Source of the DNA: Geminicoccaceae bacterium
GTDB taxonomy: Bacteria; Pseudomonadota; Alphaproteobacteria; Geminicoccales; Geminicoccaceae
Length of the DNA: 58,861 nucleotides
Direction: 5' to 3'
Assembly (NCBI GenBank): GCA_020638495.1
Contig: JACKIN010000005.1
Coordinates: 240,001 to 298,861 of the forward strand
Shown here: positions 10,368 to 19,233 of the stretch, one piece after another
Layout: each line of letters starts with the position of its first letter
How positions within the stretch are numbered: position 1 is the stretch's first letter
The notes under the pieces: model-generated
Told to the model about the DNA's origin: nothing
Database searches by the model: none
Seen by the model: only the letters and a program-made list of their open reading frames with translations
Program-made: the position numbers and the translations under genes

Positions 10368-11744
10368 ATGGCGATCAGCGTCTTCGACATCTTCAAGATC
10401 GGCGTCGGCCCCTCCTCGTCTCACACCTTCGGCCCGATGGTGGCGGCCAGCCGCTTTCTCGGCGAGCTCGAGGAGGCCGGCCTCGGCGACGCCGTCGGCG
10501 GCGTCGAGGTCGAGCTCTACGGCTCGATGGCGCTCACCGGCAAGGGCCACTACACCGACCTCGCCTCGATGCTCGGGCTCGAGGGGGCCGACCCCGAGAC
10601 CCTGGACAGCGCCGGCATCCCGGCCAGGCGCGAGCGGATCGAGCGGGAGAGGACCCTGCATCTCGGCGGCCGGCGGATGGTGCCGTTCGACCCGGACAAG
10701 CATATCCACTGGCGGGGCGACAAGACCTACCCCAAGCACCCCAACGGCATCGCCTTCGCCGCCACCGACGGCGCGGGCCAGGTGCTGCACCGCTCGCTCT
10801 ACTTCTCGATCGGCGGCGGCTTCATCGTCGGCGACAGCGATTCGATCCACCCGACCGCCGCCATCGGCGACAACTCCAAGCCGTTCCCCTACACGACCGG
10901 CGCCGAGCTCGCGGCGCTCTGCGCCCGCGAGGGCAAGACGATCGCCCAGATCGTGTTCGAGAACGAGCTCGTCTGGCGGACGGAGAAGGCCGTGCGCGAC
11001 CGCCTGCTCGAGATCGCCGCCGTCATGGAGAAATCGATCGAGGTGGGGCTCCAGGGCGAGGGCGAGGTGCCGGGCGGCCTCGGCGTCAAGCGCATCGCCA
11101 AGGACATCATGAGCCAGGTCAAGGAGGGCACGCGCGGCGGCCACCTCTTCGAGCTTTCCGACCACATCAACGCCTATGCGCTGGCGGTGATGGAGCTGAA
11201 CGCCTCGCTCGGCCAGGTGGTCACCGCCCCGACGATGGGCTCGGCCGGCATCGTCCCGGCGGTGCTGAAGGCCTACAAGCAGTACGCGCCCGGCGCCAGC
11301 GACGACGGGGTCTGCGACTTCCTGCTCGCCGCCGGCGGCTGCTCGATCCCGGTCAAGATCAACGCCTCGTTCTCCGGGGCCGAGGTCGGCTGCCAGGGCG
11401 AGGTCGGGGCGGCGAGCCTGATGGCCGCGACCGGCCTGACCCAGGCGCTCGGCGGCTCGGTGACCCAGGTGCTGAACGCAGGTGCCATGGCGCTCGAGCA
11501 CAATCTCGGCCTGACCTGCGATCCGGTGAAGGGCCTCGTGGTGGTGCCCTGCATCAACCGCAACCCGCTCGCCGCCAACAAGGCGGTCAACGCCGTCCGG
11601 CTGACCATGCTGCGTGGCGACGAGCCGGCCCGGCCGAGCTTCGACGAGGTGATCAAGGCGCTCTACCTCACCGGCAAGGACATGTCCGACAAGTACAAGG
11701 AGACCTCCCAGGGCGGACTCGCCGTGGTGTGGGTCGATTGCTGA
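10368..11744 (+). CDS. sdaA: L-serine ammonia-lyase, iron-sulfur type
   Basis: 458 residues, the single-chain iron-sulfur L-serine dehydratase, which turns L-serine into pyruvate and ammonia. The N-terminal beta domain has GVGPSSSHTFGPM and the serine-binding SIGGGFIV region. The C-terminal alpha domain has TAPTMGSAGIVPAV and the cysteines expected to hold the 4Fe-4S cluster (in AAGGCSIPVK, VGCQGEVG and TCDPVKG). It lies 38 nt after pflA and 35 nt before the V-ATPase B gene. Here it would feed pyruvate straight into PFL, so the operon can ferment serine to formate, ammonia and acetyl phosphate. The cluster is oxygen-labile, matching PFL. Confidence 0.95.
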   Translation: MAISVFDIFKIGVGPSSSHTFGPMVAASRFLGELEEAGLGDAVGGVEVELYGSMALTGKGHYTDLASMLGLEGADPETLDSAGIPARRERIERERTLHLGGRRMVPFDPDKHIHWRGDKTYPKHPNGIAFAATDGAGQVLHRSLYFSIGGGFIVGDSDSIHPTAAIGDNSKPFPYTTGAELAALCAREGKTIAQIVFENELVWRTEKAVRDRLLEIAAVMEKSIEVGLQGEGEVPGGLGVKRIAKDIMSQVKEGTRGGHLFELSDHINAYALAVMELNASLGQVVTAPTMGSAGIVPAVLKAYKQYAPGASDDGVCDFLLAAGGCSIPVKINASFSGAEVGCQGEVGAASLMAATGLTQALGGSVTQVLNAGAMALEHNLGLTCDPVKGLVVVPCINRNPLAANKAVNAVRLTMLRGDEPARPSFDEVIKALYLTGKDMSDKYKETSQGGLAVVWVDC

Positions 11745-11779
11745 GCGACGGCATGGTGGGCTGACGGGGAGACGACGGC

Positions 11780-13126
11780 TTGGCGGACATCGCGATAACC
11801 TATGACCGGGTGCTGTCGATCATCGGCGGGGTGATCCGCATCGCCCTGCCGAAGGAGACCGCCGACGACCCCGAGGGCCCGCGCTTCGGCGACCTCGCAG
11901 TGGTCAGCGAGGGGGACACCCTGCCGCGCCTCGCTCAGGTCGTGCGCGTCGGTGACGGCGAGGCGTCGCTGCAGGTCTTCGCCGGGGTCGAGGGCCTGTC
12001 GACACGCAGCCGCGTCCGGTTCCTGGGCCACGCACCGAAGGCGGTCTTCTCGCCGAGCGTGCTAGGGCGGGTGTTCGCCGGTGACGGCCGCGTGCTCGAC
12101 CGCGGCCCCTCGCTCGATCACGAGCCCAAGGTGGAGGTCGACGGCCCCTCGGCCAACCCGGCGCGGCGCGCCATGGCGTCCGGCATGATCCGCACCGACG
12201 TGCCGATGATCGACGTCTTCAACTCGCTGGTCGAGAGCCAGAAGATCCCGATCTTCACCTCGGCCGGCGAGCCGCACAACGCGCTGCTCGCGCGGATCGG
12301 CATCCAGGCCGAGGCGGACGTCGTCGTCTTCGGCGGGCTCGGCCTCACCTTCGACGACTACTGGACGTTTCGGACGACCTTCGAGGACGCGGGCGTGTTC
12401 ATGCGCACCGTGATGTTCGTCAACCAGGCTTCCGACCCGGCGCTCGAGCGCCTCCTGATCCCGGACATGGCGCTGGCGGTGGCCGAGCGCTTCGCGGTCG
12501 AGGAGAAGAAGCGCGTCCTCGTCCTGCTCACCGACATGACCGCCTATGCCGATGCCCTCAAGGAGGTCGGCATCTCGCTCGACCGCGTGCCGTCGACCCG
12601 CGGCTATCTGGGCGACCTCTACTCGCAGCTCGCCCGACGCTACGAGAAGGCGGCGGTCTTCCCCGGCGGCGGCTCGGTGACCATCCTGAGCGTCACCAGC
12701 ATGCCGGGCGGCGACGTCACCCATCCCGTGCCGGACAACACCGGCTACATCACCGAAGGCCAGTTCTACCTGCGCAACGGCCGCATCGACCCGTTCGGCT
12801 CGCTCTCCAGGCTCAAGCAGCACGTCATCGGCAAGGAGACGAGGGAGGACCACTCGGCGGTCATGAACACCATGATCCGCCTCTACTCGGGCGCCCGGGA
12901 CGCCCAGCGCAAGCAGGCCATGGCGTTCGAGCTCTCCGATCTCGACCAGCGCCTGCTGCGCTACGGCAGCTTCTTCGAAAGCCGTTTCATGGATCTCGAC
13001 GTGGCCCTGCCCATCGAGCAGGCGCTCGACCTCGGCTGGCAGACGATGGCCGCGTGCTTCGCGCCCGAGGAGCTGCTCGTGCGCCAGAACCTGATCGACA
13101 AGTACTACCCGAGGTCCGCCGCCTGA
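11780..13126 (+). CDS. atpB: V/A-type ATPase subunit B
   Basis: 448 residues, the non-catalytic nucleotide-binding subunit of the V1 head. Typical B-subunit segments are GMIRTDVPMIDVFNSLVESQKIPIF, with the degenerate P-loop SAGEPHN, then LVLLTDMTAYADALKEV and PSTRGYLGDLYSQLARRYEKA. The start is a TTG at 11780 behind GGGGAGA; no ATG is nearby. It is the first ATPase gene of the operon, whereas Bacteroidetes, spirochaete and chlamydial operons start with E. Its stop TGA overlaps the ATG of subunit D. Confidence 0.96.
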   Translation: MADIAITYDRVLSIIGGVIRIALPKETADDPEGPRFGDLAVVSEGDTLPRLAQVVRVGDGEASLQVFAGVEGLSTRSRVRFLGHAPKAVFSPSVLGRVFAGDGRVLDRGPSLDHEPKVEVDGPSANPARRAMASGMIRTDVPMIDVFNSLVESQKIPIFTSAGEPHNALLARIGIQAEADVVVFGGLGLTFDDYWTFRTTFEDAGVFMRTVMFVNQASDPALERLLIPDMALAVAERFAVEEKKRVLVLLTDMTAYADALKEVGISLDRVPSTRGYLGDLYSQLARRYEKAAVFPGGGSVTILSVTSMPGGDVTHPVPDNTGYITEGQFYLRNGRIDPFGSLSRLKQHVIGKETREDHSAVMNTMIRLYSGARDAQRKQAMAFELSDLDQRLLRYGSFFESRFMDLDVALPIEQALDLGWQTMAACFAPEELLVRQNLIDKYYPRSAA

Positions 13127-13746
13127 TGGCCCAGGTCCAGCTCAGCAAGTCGTCGCTGACCCGCGAGAAGGAGAATCTCGCGCTCTACCAGCGCTACTTG
13201 CCGGCGCTCGATCTCAAGCGCCAGCAACTGATGGGCGAGCGGCAGCGGGCGCGGCGGGAGATCGAGCGGCTCGGGCTCGAGGTCGCCCGCGTGATCGAGG
13301 CGGCGGGCGAGGCGATCCCGATGATGGCCGACCGGCGCGTGTCGCTCGACGGGCTGGTTCGGCTGGGCGAGGTCCGGCTGGGCACGCAGAACGTCGCCGG
13401 CGTGAAGCTGCCGACCGTGGAGCATGTCGAGCTGATCCGCAGCGCCTATGGCCGGCTGGTCCGCCCGCACTGGGTCGACCACGTGGCCGACCGGCTGGCG
13501 GCGGCGATGCGCCTGCGCGTCGAGGTGGAGGTCGCCGAGAAGCGCCTCGCCGGGCTGGAGCGGGCGGTCGCCCGGATCACCCAGCGGGTGAACCTCTTCG
13601 ACAAGGTGCTGATCCCGCAGACCCGGACCAACATCCGGCGCATCAATGTCTATCTCGGCGATGCCGAGCGGGCGGCCGTCGCCGGGGCGAAGATCGCCAA
13701 GCGCAAGCGCGAGGCCGAGGCCGCGCGACCGGAGGCGGGCGCTTGA
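13126..13746 (+). CDS. atpD: V/A-type ATPase subunit D (central stalk)
   Basis: 206 residues, alpha-helical at both ends as expected for the coiled-coil rotor shaft that transmits rotation between the A3B3 head and the membrane ring. The N-terminal part (QLSKSSLTREKENLALYQRYLPALDLKRQQL) and the C-terminal stretch (KRVNLFDKVLIPQTRTNIRRI-like, followed by YLGDAERAA) match subunit D. The ATG overlaps the B stop codon by one base, indicating translational coupling. No gene for the small subunit F, which binds D in other V/A-ATPases, is found in the operon. Confidence 0.94.
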   Translation: MAQVQLSKSSLTREKENLALYQRYLPALDLKRQQLMGERQRARREIERLGLEVARVIEAAGEAIPMMADRRVSLDGLVRLGEVRLGTQNVAGVKLPTVEHVELIRSAYGRLVRPHWVDHVADRLAAAMRLRVEVEVAEKRLAGLERAVARITQRVNLFDKVLIPQTRTNIRRINVYLGDAERAAVAGAKIAKRKREAEAARPEAGA

Positions 13747-15533
13747 CCATCGCCCCCATGCTCAAGGTGACCCTCTGCGGCCTCGCCCACGAGAAGGCGC
13801 CGGTCCTCGAGGAGCTGCAGGCGCTGGGCGCGCTGCACCTGATCCCGTTGCGCCGGCCCGGGCCCTTGACCCCGGACGACCCGGCCGCCCGGCGCCGCGC
13901 CGACACCGCCTTTCACCATCTCCAGGACGCGCCCGAGCAGTTGACGCCCTGGCCGCTCGGCAAGCCCTTCGACGCCGATGCCGTGATCGGCGAGATCATC
14001 GAGAACCGCCTGCGCCTGCGCCGGCTCGCCGACCGCTCCTTCGAGCTCGACCAGATGATCGAGGCGCTCGGGCCGTGGGGCGATTTCCGCCTGCCGCAGC
14101 CGGCCGAGCTGCGCGGCGAGCAGCTCTGGCTCTATGCCTTGCCGCGCAAGGATCGGGCTGCCCTCGAGCAGGTGCAGCTTCCCTGGGCCATCGTCGGGCG
14201 CTGCGAGACGGCCCTGCACGTCGCGGTCGTCGCCAAGCAGCCGCCGCCGCGCAGCCTCCTGCCGGTGCCGCGGCTCGAGACCGGCGATGCCACGCTGGCC
14301 GAGCTTCGGGCCGAGCGGGCGGAGGTCGGCATCGCCCTCGAGATGGCCGAGCGCGCCCGCGCCGATCTCACCCGCTGGCGGCTCGCCCTGGGCGCCAAGC
14401 TGGCCGCCGCCGAGGACGCCGACGACCGACGGGCGGCCGCCCACCAGACGCTCGACGACGACCGGGTGTTCGCCGTGCAGGGCTGGGCGCCGGCCGACAC
14501 GGCCCCGGCGCTGCGCCGGCTCGCCGAGGAGCGGGGCCTCGCCCTGGTCGCGGAGCCGCCCGGCCGCGACGACACGCCACCCACGCTGCTCCGCGCCGAG
14601 GGCGAGCGCAAGGCCATGGGCAGCGACCTCACCAGCTTCTACATGAGCCCCGGCTACCGGAGCTGGGACCCGAGCCTCGTCGTCTTCACCTCCTTCGCGA
14701 TCTTCTTCGCGATGATCCTGGCCGATGCCGGCTACGCCCTCCTGCTCGGGCTGCTGACGGCCTTCTACTGGCGGCGCCTCGGGTCGAGCGCATCGGGCAG
14801 GCGGTTCCGCGTCCTGCTGGCGGCGCTGGGCGGCGCCTCCTTCGTCTACGGCGTGGCTGCCGGCTCGTATTTCGGCTTCGCGCCGCCCGCCGGTGGCTGG
14901 CTCGAGCGGCTCCGGATCGTCGACGTCACCGATTTCGAGGCGATGATGCGGCTCTCGATCCTGATCGGCGCCGCCCACATCACCATCGCCCTCGCCGCCC
15001 TCGCCTGGCTCGAGCGAGGGCGCGGCGAGGGGCTGTCGGCGCTCGGCTGGATCGCCGTCATCGCGGGCGGCCTCGGGCTCTGGCTCGGCGAGGGCGAGGC
15101 CGTGCCTCGGCTCGCCACGCTGCTCCTGGGCGGCGGGCTCGTCGCGGTCTTCGCCGGCGGGCTCACCGCCCCGCCCGCCGGCGCCACGCTCGCCGCCCGG
15201 CTCGGTGGCGCCGCGCTGGGCCTCACCCGGGCGACCAAGCTCTTCGGCGACCTTCTGAGCTATCTCAGGCTCTTCGCGCTCGGCCTCGCCAGCGCCTCGC
15301 TCGCCGTCACCTTCAACGGGCTCGCCCTCGGCATCCTGCACGACCGGCCGGGCATTGGCGTTCTGCTCGCCATCCTCGTGCTGCTCTTCGGTCACGCCAT
15401 CAACATCGCCATCGGCCTGATGAGCGGCGTCGTGCACGGGCTCAGGCTCAACTACATCGAGTTCTTCGGCTGGGGGCTGCCCGAGGAGGGCTACCCGTTC
15501 CGGGCGTTCGCCAAGAGGGAGAAGACGGCATGA
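13743..15533 (+). CDS. atpI: V/A-type ATPase subunit I (membrane stator, a-type)
   Basis: 596 residues. The N-terminal half (about 1-290) is cytosolic and coiled; the C-terminal half is membrane-embedded, beginning near VVFTSFAIFFAMILADAGYALLL. The stretch ATKLFGDLLSYLRLFALGLAS holds the conserved arginine (YLRLF) that faces the proteolipid carboxylate. The protein forms the ion half-channels. It starts with TTG at 13743, overlapping the D stop. The length fits bacterial subunit I (about 600-660). Confidence 0.94.
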   Translation: MTIAPMLKVTLCGLAHEKAPVLEELQALGALHLIPLRRPGPLTPDDPAARRRADTAFHHLQDAPEQLTPWPLGKPFDADAVIGEIIENRLRLRRLADRSFELDQMIEALGPWGDFRLPQPAELRGEQLWLYALPRKDRAALEQVQLPWAIVGRCETALHVAVVAKQPPPRSLLPVPRLETGDATLAELRAERAEVGIALEMAERARADLTRWRLALGAKLAAAEDADDRRAAAHQTLDDDRVFAVQGWAPADTAPALRRLAEERGLALVAEPPGRDDTPPTLLRAEGERKAMGSDLTSFYMSPGYRSWDPSLVVFTSFAIFFAMILADAGYALLLGLLTAFYWRRLGSSASGRRFRVLLAALGGASFVYGVAAGSYFGFAPPAGGWLERLRIVDVTDFEAMMRLSILIGAAHITIALAALAWLERGRGEGLSALGWIAVIAGGLGLWLGEGEAVPRLATLLLGGGLVAVFAGGLTAPPAGATLAARLGGAALGLTRATKLFGDLLSYLRLFALGLASASLAVTFNGLALGILHDRPGIGVLLAILVLLFGHAINIAIGLMSGVVHGLRLNYIEFFGWGLPEEGYPFRAFAKREKTA

Positions 15534-15973
15534 GCGACCTTATCGTCCTTTTGGGCTGGCTCGGGATCTACGCACCCGTGGCCCTGGGCGCCCTGGGCAG
15601 CGCGATCGGTGTCGCGATCGCCGGGCAGGCCGCCATCGGGGCGATGCTCGAGACCGACGGCGGCTACGGCCGCTTCGTCGGCGCGGCGGCCATACCGTCC
15701 TCGAACGTGATCTACGGCATCGTCGTCATGTTCGCGCTGCAGCAGCCGGTGACAGTGCAGAACGGCGGCGCCCTCTTCAGCATCGGCGGCCTGCTCGGCA
15801 TCGCCCTGTTCTATACCGGCGTGTGGCAGGGCCGGGCGCTGGCGAGCGCCATCGCCGCCTCCAAGAGCAAGACGGAGATCTTCGGCCTGGCGCTGGCGCC
15901 CGCCGCCATCGTCGAGGGCTTCGCGGTCTTCGCCTTCGTCTTCGCGCTGGTTCTCGCCGGCGGCATCGCGTGA
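15530..15973 (+). CDS. atpK: V/A-type ATPase subunit K (proteolipid, two-hairpin type)
   Basis: 147 residues with four transmembrane helices, a duplicated hairpin. The ion-binding carboxylate is E129 (APAAIVEGFAVFAF) in helix 4. The equivalent place in helix 2 (IPSSNVIYG) has no acid, so each protomer carries one site. From memory of the Enterococcus hirae sodium ring, the ligands L61, T64, Q65, Q110 and E139 line up with I55, S58, N59, Q100 and E129 here. The polar set is kept with conservative changes, which would permit sodium; this is an inference. The ATG overlaps the subunit I stop. Confidence 0.93.
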   Translation: MSDLIVLLGWLGIYAPVALGALGSAIGVAIAGQAAIGAMLETDGGYGRFVGAAAIPSSNVIYGIVVMFALQQPVTVQNGGALFSIGGLLGIALFYTGVWQGRALASAIAASKSKTEIFGLALAPAAIVEGFAVFAFVFALVLAGGIA

Positions 15974-15983
15974 GGCCCGGGCG

Positions 15984-16676
15984 ATGAGCAGAGGCAGCGC
16001 CGCGGAGCAGACCGCGTCCGGCATCGAGACCCTGATCGCCAGGCTGCGTGACGAGGGGGTGAGCGAAGGCCGGGCGGAGGCGGAGCGGCTGATCGCCGAG
16101 GCCAATGCCCGTGCCCGCGCGATCATGGAGGCCGCCGAGGCGGAGGCCGCGGCGAAGCTGGCGGCGGCCCGCCGCGAGATCGACGCCCACCGCCGCGCCG
16201 GGCAGGACGCGCTGCAGGCCGCTGCGCGCGACACCGTGCTCGACCTCAAGGAACAGCTCGTCCGCAAGCTCGCCACCGACGTCGAGAAGACCGTCGGCGA
16301 CGCCTTCCGCGACGAGTCGATGCTCGAGCGGATGATCCTCCAGGTGGTCGGCCGGGCCCGCGAGGAGGCCAAGGTCGAGAGCTCCGGCGAGGTCCGCGTC
16401 CTCCTGCCACGCTCGGCAGTGGGGCTCGACGAGCTGCGCCGCCGGCCGGAGGAGCTCCGCGAGGGCTCGCTCAGCCATTTCGTCGCCGGCATCGCCGCCG
16501 ACATGCTGCGCGAAGGCGTCACCTTCGACCGTGCCGAGGATGCCGCCGAGGGGCTGCGCATCGTGCTCGAGGATCGCGGCATCACGCTGGATCTCAGCGA
16601 CGCCGCCGTGGCGAGCGCGCTCATGGTTCACCTCCAGCCGCGCTTTCGCGCGCTGCTCGAAGGGCTCGTCAAATGA
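15984..16676 (+). CDS. atpE: V/A-type ATPase subunit E (peripheral stalk)
   Basis: 230 residues. The N-terminal 100 residues are an alanine- and charge-rich helix (ERLIAEANARARAIMEAAEAEAAAKL) that forms the peripheral stalk coiled coil. The C-terminal globular domain binds the head. Subunit E normally pairs with G/H, but no G/H gene is visible, as in chlamydial and Bacteroidetes operons. It lies 10 nt after K. Sequence conservation in this family is low; the call rests on helical pattern, length and operon position. Confidence 0.88.
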   Translation: MSRGSAAEQTASGIETLIARLRDEGVSEGRAEAERLIAEANARARAIMEAAEAEAAAKLAAARREIDAHRRAGQDALQAAARDTVLDLKEQLVRKLATDVEKTVGDAFRDESMLERMILQVVGRAREEAKVESSGEVRVLLPRSAVGLDELRRRPEELREGSLSHFVAGIAADMLREGVTFDRAEDAAEGLRIVLEDRGITLDLSDAAVASALMVHLQPRFRALLEGLVK

Positions 16677-17362
16677 TCTGGGTCGATCAGCCCTACGTCA
16701 CCTTGATGGCGAGCCTGCCCGCGATCCGCTTCCTCACCGAGAAGGAGCCGCCCATCAACCGCCAGCGCCTGATGGAGCGGTTGAAGGACCTGCCGCCGGC
16801 CGACCAGGAAACCCTGCGCGAGCTCACCGAGGTGGTCTCCTGGCGGTTCGTCGACACCACCCAGGACGATGCCGCGTTCCTCGCGCGGGCGGCAGCGCTG
16901 CTCGAGCGGATCGCCAGCCCGACCCTCGCGGCCGCCGTGCGCCAGCGGCTCGAGCTGCGCACGGTCATCGCCGCGCTGCGCCGTCGCCATGCCGGCGAGG
17001 ATGCGCCGCCCAAGGGCGTGCGCTGGGGCTTCGGGCCGCATCTCGAGCGCATCCGGGCGAGCTGGTCGCTGCCGGACCTCGGTGTCGCCGCCTTCTATCC
17101 CTGGCTGCCGGCCGCCAAGGAAGCGCTCGATGCCGGCGACACCGTGGCGCTCGAGCGCCTGCTGCTGGAGACCGCCTGGCAGCAGCAGGCGCGCCATGCC
17201 GAGGGCCACGAGTTCGACTTCGAGGCCGTGGCGCTTTACATGCTGCGCTGGTCGATGGCCGACCGCTGGGCGCGCTACGATGCGGACGAGGCGAGGCGCC
17301 GCTTCGCCGAGCTGCTCGATGCCGCGCTCGCCGACGCACCCGAGATCCCGGAGGCCGCATGA
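16673..17362 (+). CDS. DUF2764 family V-ATPase-associated protein (probable C-subunit counterpart)
   Basis: 229 residues, soluble and largely alpha-helical. The N-terminus WVDQPYVTLMASLPAIRF and the internal WGFGPHLERIRASWSLPDLG suggest the DUF2764 family, which lies between atpE and atpA in chlamydial and Bacteroidetes V-ATPase operons, where no recognisable subunit C occurs. It probably takes the place of C, which links the rotor ring to the central stalk; this is inference from position. The ATG overlaps the atpE stop, and its own stop overlaps the atpA ATG. Confidence 0.8.
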   Translation: MIWVDQPYVTLMASLPAIRFLTEKEPPINRQRLMERLKDLPPADQETLRELTEVVSWRFVDTTQDDAAFLARAAALLERIASPTLAAAVRQRLELRTVIAALRRRHAGEDAPPKGVRWGFGPHLERIRASWSLPDLGVAAFYPWLPAAKEALDAGDTVALERLLLETAWQQQARHAEGHEFDFEAVALYMLRWSMADRWARYDADEARRRFAELLDAALADAPEIPEAA

Positions 17363-19176
17363 CCGGTCATGCCGAACCCGCCGCCCGCATCTCGGCCGTG
17401 CAGGAGGACATCGTCCGGCTGCGCCTGACCGACCCCGCAAGGGGCCGGCTGGTCAAGAACGAGGTGGTCTACATCCGCCCCGCCCGCGCCCCCGAGCAGC
17501 GCCTCAAGGCCGAGATCCTGCGCGTCATGGGGGCCAGCGCCGATGCCCAGGTCTACGAGAGCACCCGCGGCGTGGGCCTCGGCGACCCGGTCGAGCAGAC
17601 CGGCAACCTGCTCTCGATCCGCCTCGGCCCCGGCATGCTGGGCCAGGTCTATGACGGGCTGCAGAACCCGCTCGAGGCCCTGGCCGTCGGTCACGGCCTC
17701 TTCCTCCCCAAGGGGGTCGCCGCGCCCGGCCTCGATCCGGCCAGCAAGTGGTCCTTCACCTCCACCGTGCGCATCGGCGACAGGGTGCGCGGCGGCGACC
17801 CGCTCGGCGCCGTGCCAGAAGGGCCGGTCAGCCACAAGATCATGGTGCCCTTCGATCTCGACGAGACCTTCGAGGTCACCTGGCTGCGCGAGGGTTCGGT
17901 CACGGTCGACGAGCCGATCGCGAGGCTCGAAGCGGCCTCGGGTGCCGAGCGCACGCTCACCATGGCGCAGGACTGGCCGGTCCGGACCCCCCTGCCGCGC
18001 CGGCTGCTCGCCCGCGGCTGGTCGACCCGGCTCTTCCCCGACCGGCCGATGATCACCACGCAGCGGATCATCGACACGTTCTTCCCGATCGCGCAGGGCG
18101 GCGCTGCCTGCATCCCGGGGCCGTTCGGCGCCGGCAAGACGGTGCTCTTGAACCTGATCGCCCGGCACGCCGATGTCGATGTCGTGGTGCTCGTCGCCTG
18201 CGGCGAGCGCGCCGGCGAGGTGGTCGAGACCATCACCGAGTTCCCGCGGCTCAAGGACCCGCGCACCGGCGGCTCGCTGATGGACCGCACCGTCATCGTC
18301 TGCAACACCTCGTCGATGCCGGTGGCCGCGCGCGAGGCCTCGATCTTCACCGGCATCGCGATCGGCGAGTACTACCGCCAGATGGGCCTGCGCGTCCTGA
18401 TGATCGCCGATTCGACCTCGCGCTGGGCCCAGGCGATGCGCGAGACCTCGGGCAGGCTCGAGGAGATCCCGGGCGAGGAGGCGTTCCCGGCCTATCTCGA
18501 CAGCGCGATCAAGGGGGTCTACGAGCGCGCCGGTGCCATCCGCGCCAATGACGGGGCCGAAGGGGCCCTGACCATCATCGGCTCGGTCTCGCCCGCCGGC
18601 GGCAATTTCGAGGAGCCGGTGACGCAATCCACGCTCGCCGCCGTCAAGTGCTTCCTCGGCCTCTCCTACGACCGCGCCTACAAGCGGTTCTACCCGGCGA
18701 TCGACCCGCTGCTCTCCTGGTCGCGCTATCTGCGCCAGCTCGAGGGCTGGTCGGCCGAGCATCTCGCCCCCGACTGGGTTGAGCAGGTCGAGGCGATGAC
18801 CGCCCTGCTGCAGCGCGGCGACGAGATCGCCCGGATGGAGCAGGTGACCGGCGAGGAGGGCATCAGCCTCGAGGACTTCGTCATCGGCCGGGCCGCCGCC
18901 TTCATCGACATGGTCTTCCTCCAGCAGGACGCCTTCGACGACATCGACGCCAGCGCCCCGCCCGCCCGGCAGAAGGCGCTGTTCGATCGCGTCCACGCGA
19001 TCGCCACCCGCGGCTACGGCTTCGCCGACAAGGATGCGGCCCGCCGCCACTTCACCAGGCTCACCGGCCTCTTCAAGAACCTGAACTACGCGGCACCCGG
19101 ATCCCCCGATGCAGCACGGCTCGAGGCCGAGATCGAGGCCTTGGATGCCGAGGCCCCGGTGCTCGAGCAGGCCTGA
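17359..19176 (+). CDS. atpA: V/A-type ATPase subunit A (catalytic)
   Basis: 605 residues, the catalytic subunit. The Walker A loop is GPFGAGKTVL near residue 254, followed by VVVLVACGERAGEVVE and the catalytic-glutamate GERxGE motif. The non-homologous insert typical of A subunits lies at about 110-190. RVLMIADSTSRWAQAMRE and SVSPAGGNFEEPVTQSTL are family signatures. It is the last gene of the 11-gene operon, ending 40 bp before the convergent ptsI-like gene. Having A last and B first makes this operon a circular permutation of the common E-C-A-B-D-I-K order. Confidence 0.97.
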   Translation: MTGHAEPAARISAVQEDIVRLRLTDPARGRLVKNEVVYIRPARAPEQRLKAEILRVMGASADAQVYESTRGVGLGDPVEQTGNLLSIRLGPGMLGQVYDGLQNPLEALAVGHGLFLPKGVAAPGLDPASKWSFTSTVRIGDRVRGGDPLGAVPEGPVSHKIMVPFDLDETFEVTWLREGSVTVDEPIARLEAASGAERTLTMAQDWPVRTPLPRRLLARGWSTRLFPDRPMITTQRIIDTFFPIAQGGAACIPGPFGAGKTVLLNLIARHADVDVVVLVACGERAGEVVETITEFPRLKDPRTGGSLMDRTVIVCNTSSMPVAAREASIFTGIAIGEYYRQMGLRVLMIADSTSRWAQAMRETSGRLEEIPGEEAFPAYLDSAIKGVYERAGAIRANDGAEGALTIIGSVSPAGGNFEEPVTQSTLAAVKCFLGLSYDRAYKRFYPAIDPLLSWSRYLRQLEGWSAEHLAPDWVEQVEAMTALLQRGDEIARMEQVTGEEGISLEDFVIGRAAAFIDMVFLQQDAFDDIDASAPPARQKALFDRVHAIATRGYGFADKDAARRHFTRLTGLFKNLNYAAPGSPDAARLEAEIEALDAEAPVLEQA

Positions 19177-19215
19177 GGCGCAGCAGCGATCGCGGCCCGG
19201 AGGCGCTCGGGTGCT

Positions 19216-19233
19216 CTCACGGCAGCCCGTGAG
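19216..19233. terminator. Convergent hairpin at the atpA/ptsI junction
   Basis: CTCACGG (19216-19222) pairs perfectly with CCGTGAG (19227-19233) around a CAGC loop. It straddles the ptsI-like stop codon and lies 40 bp after atpA, so it could end transcription from either side. No T tract follows. Confidence 0.4.
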
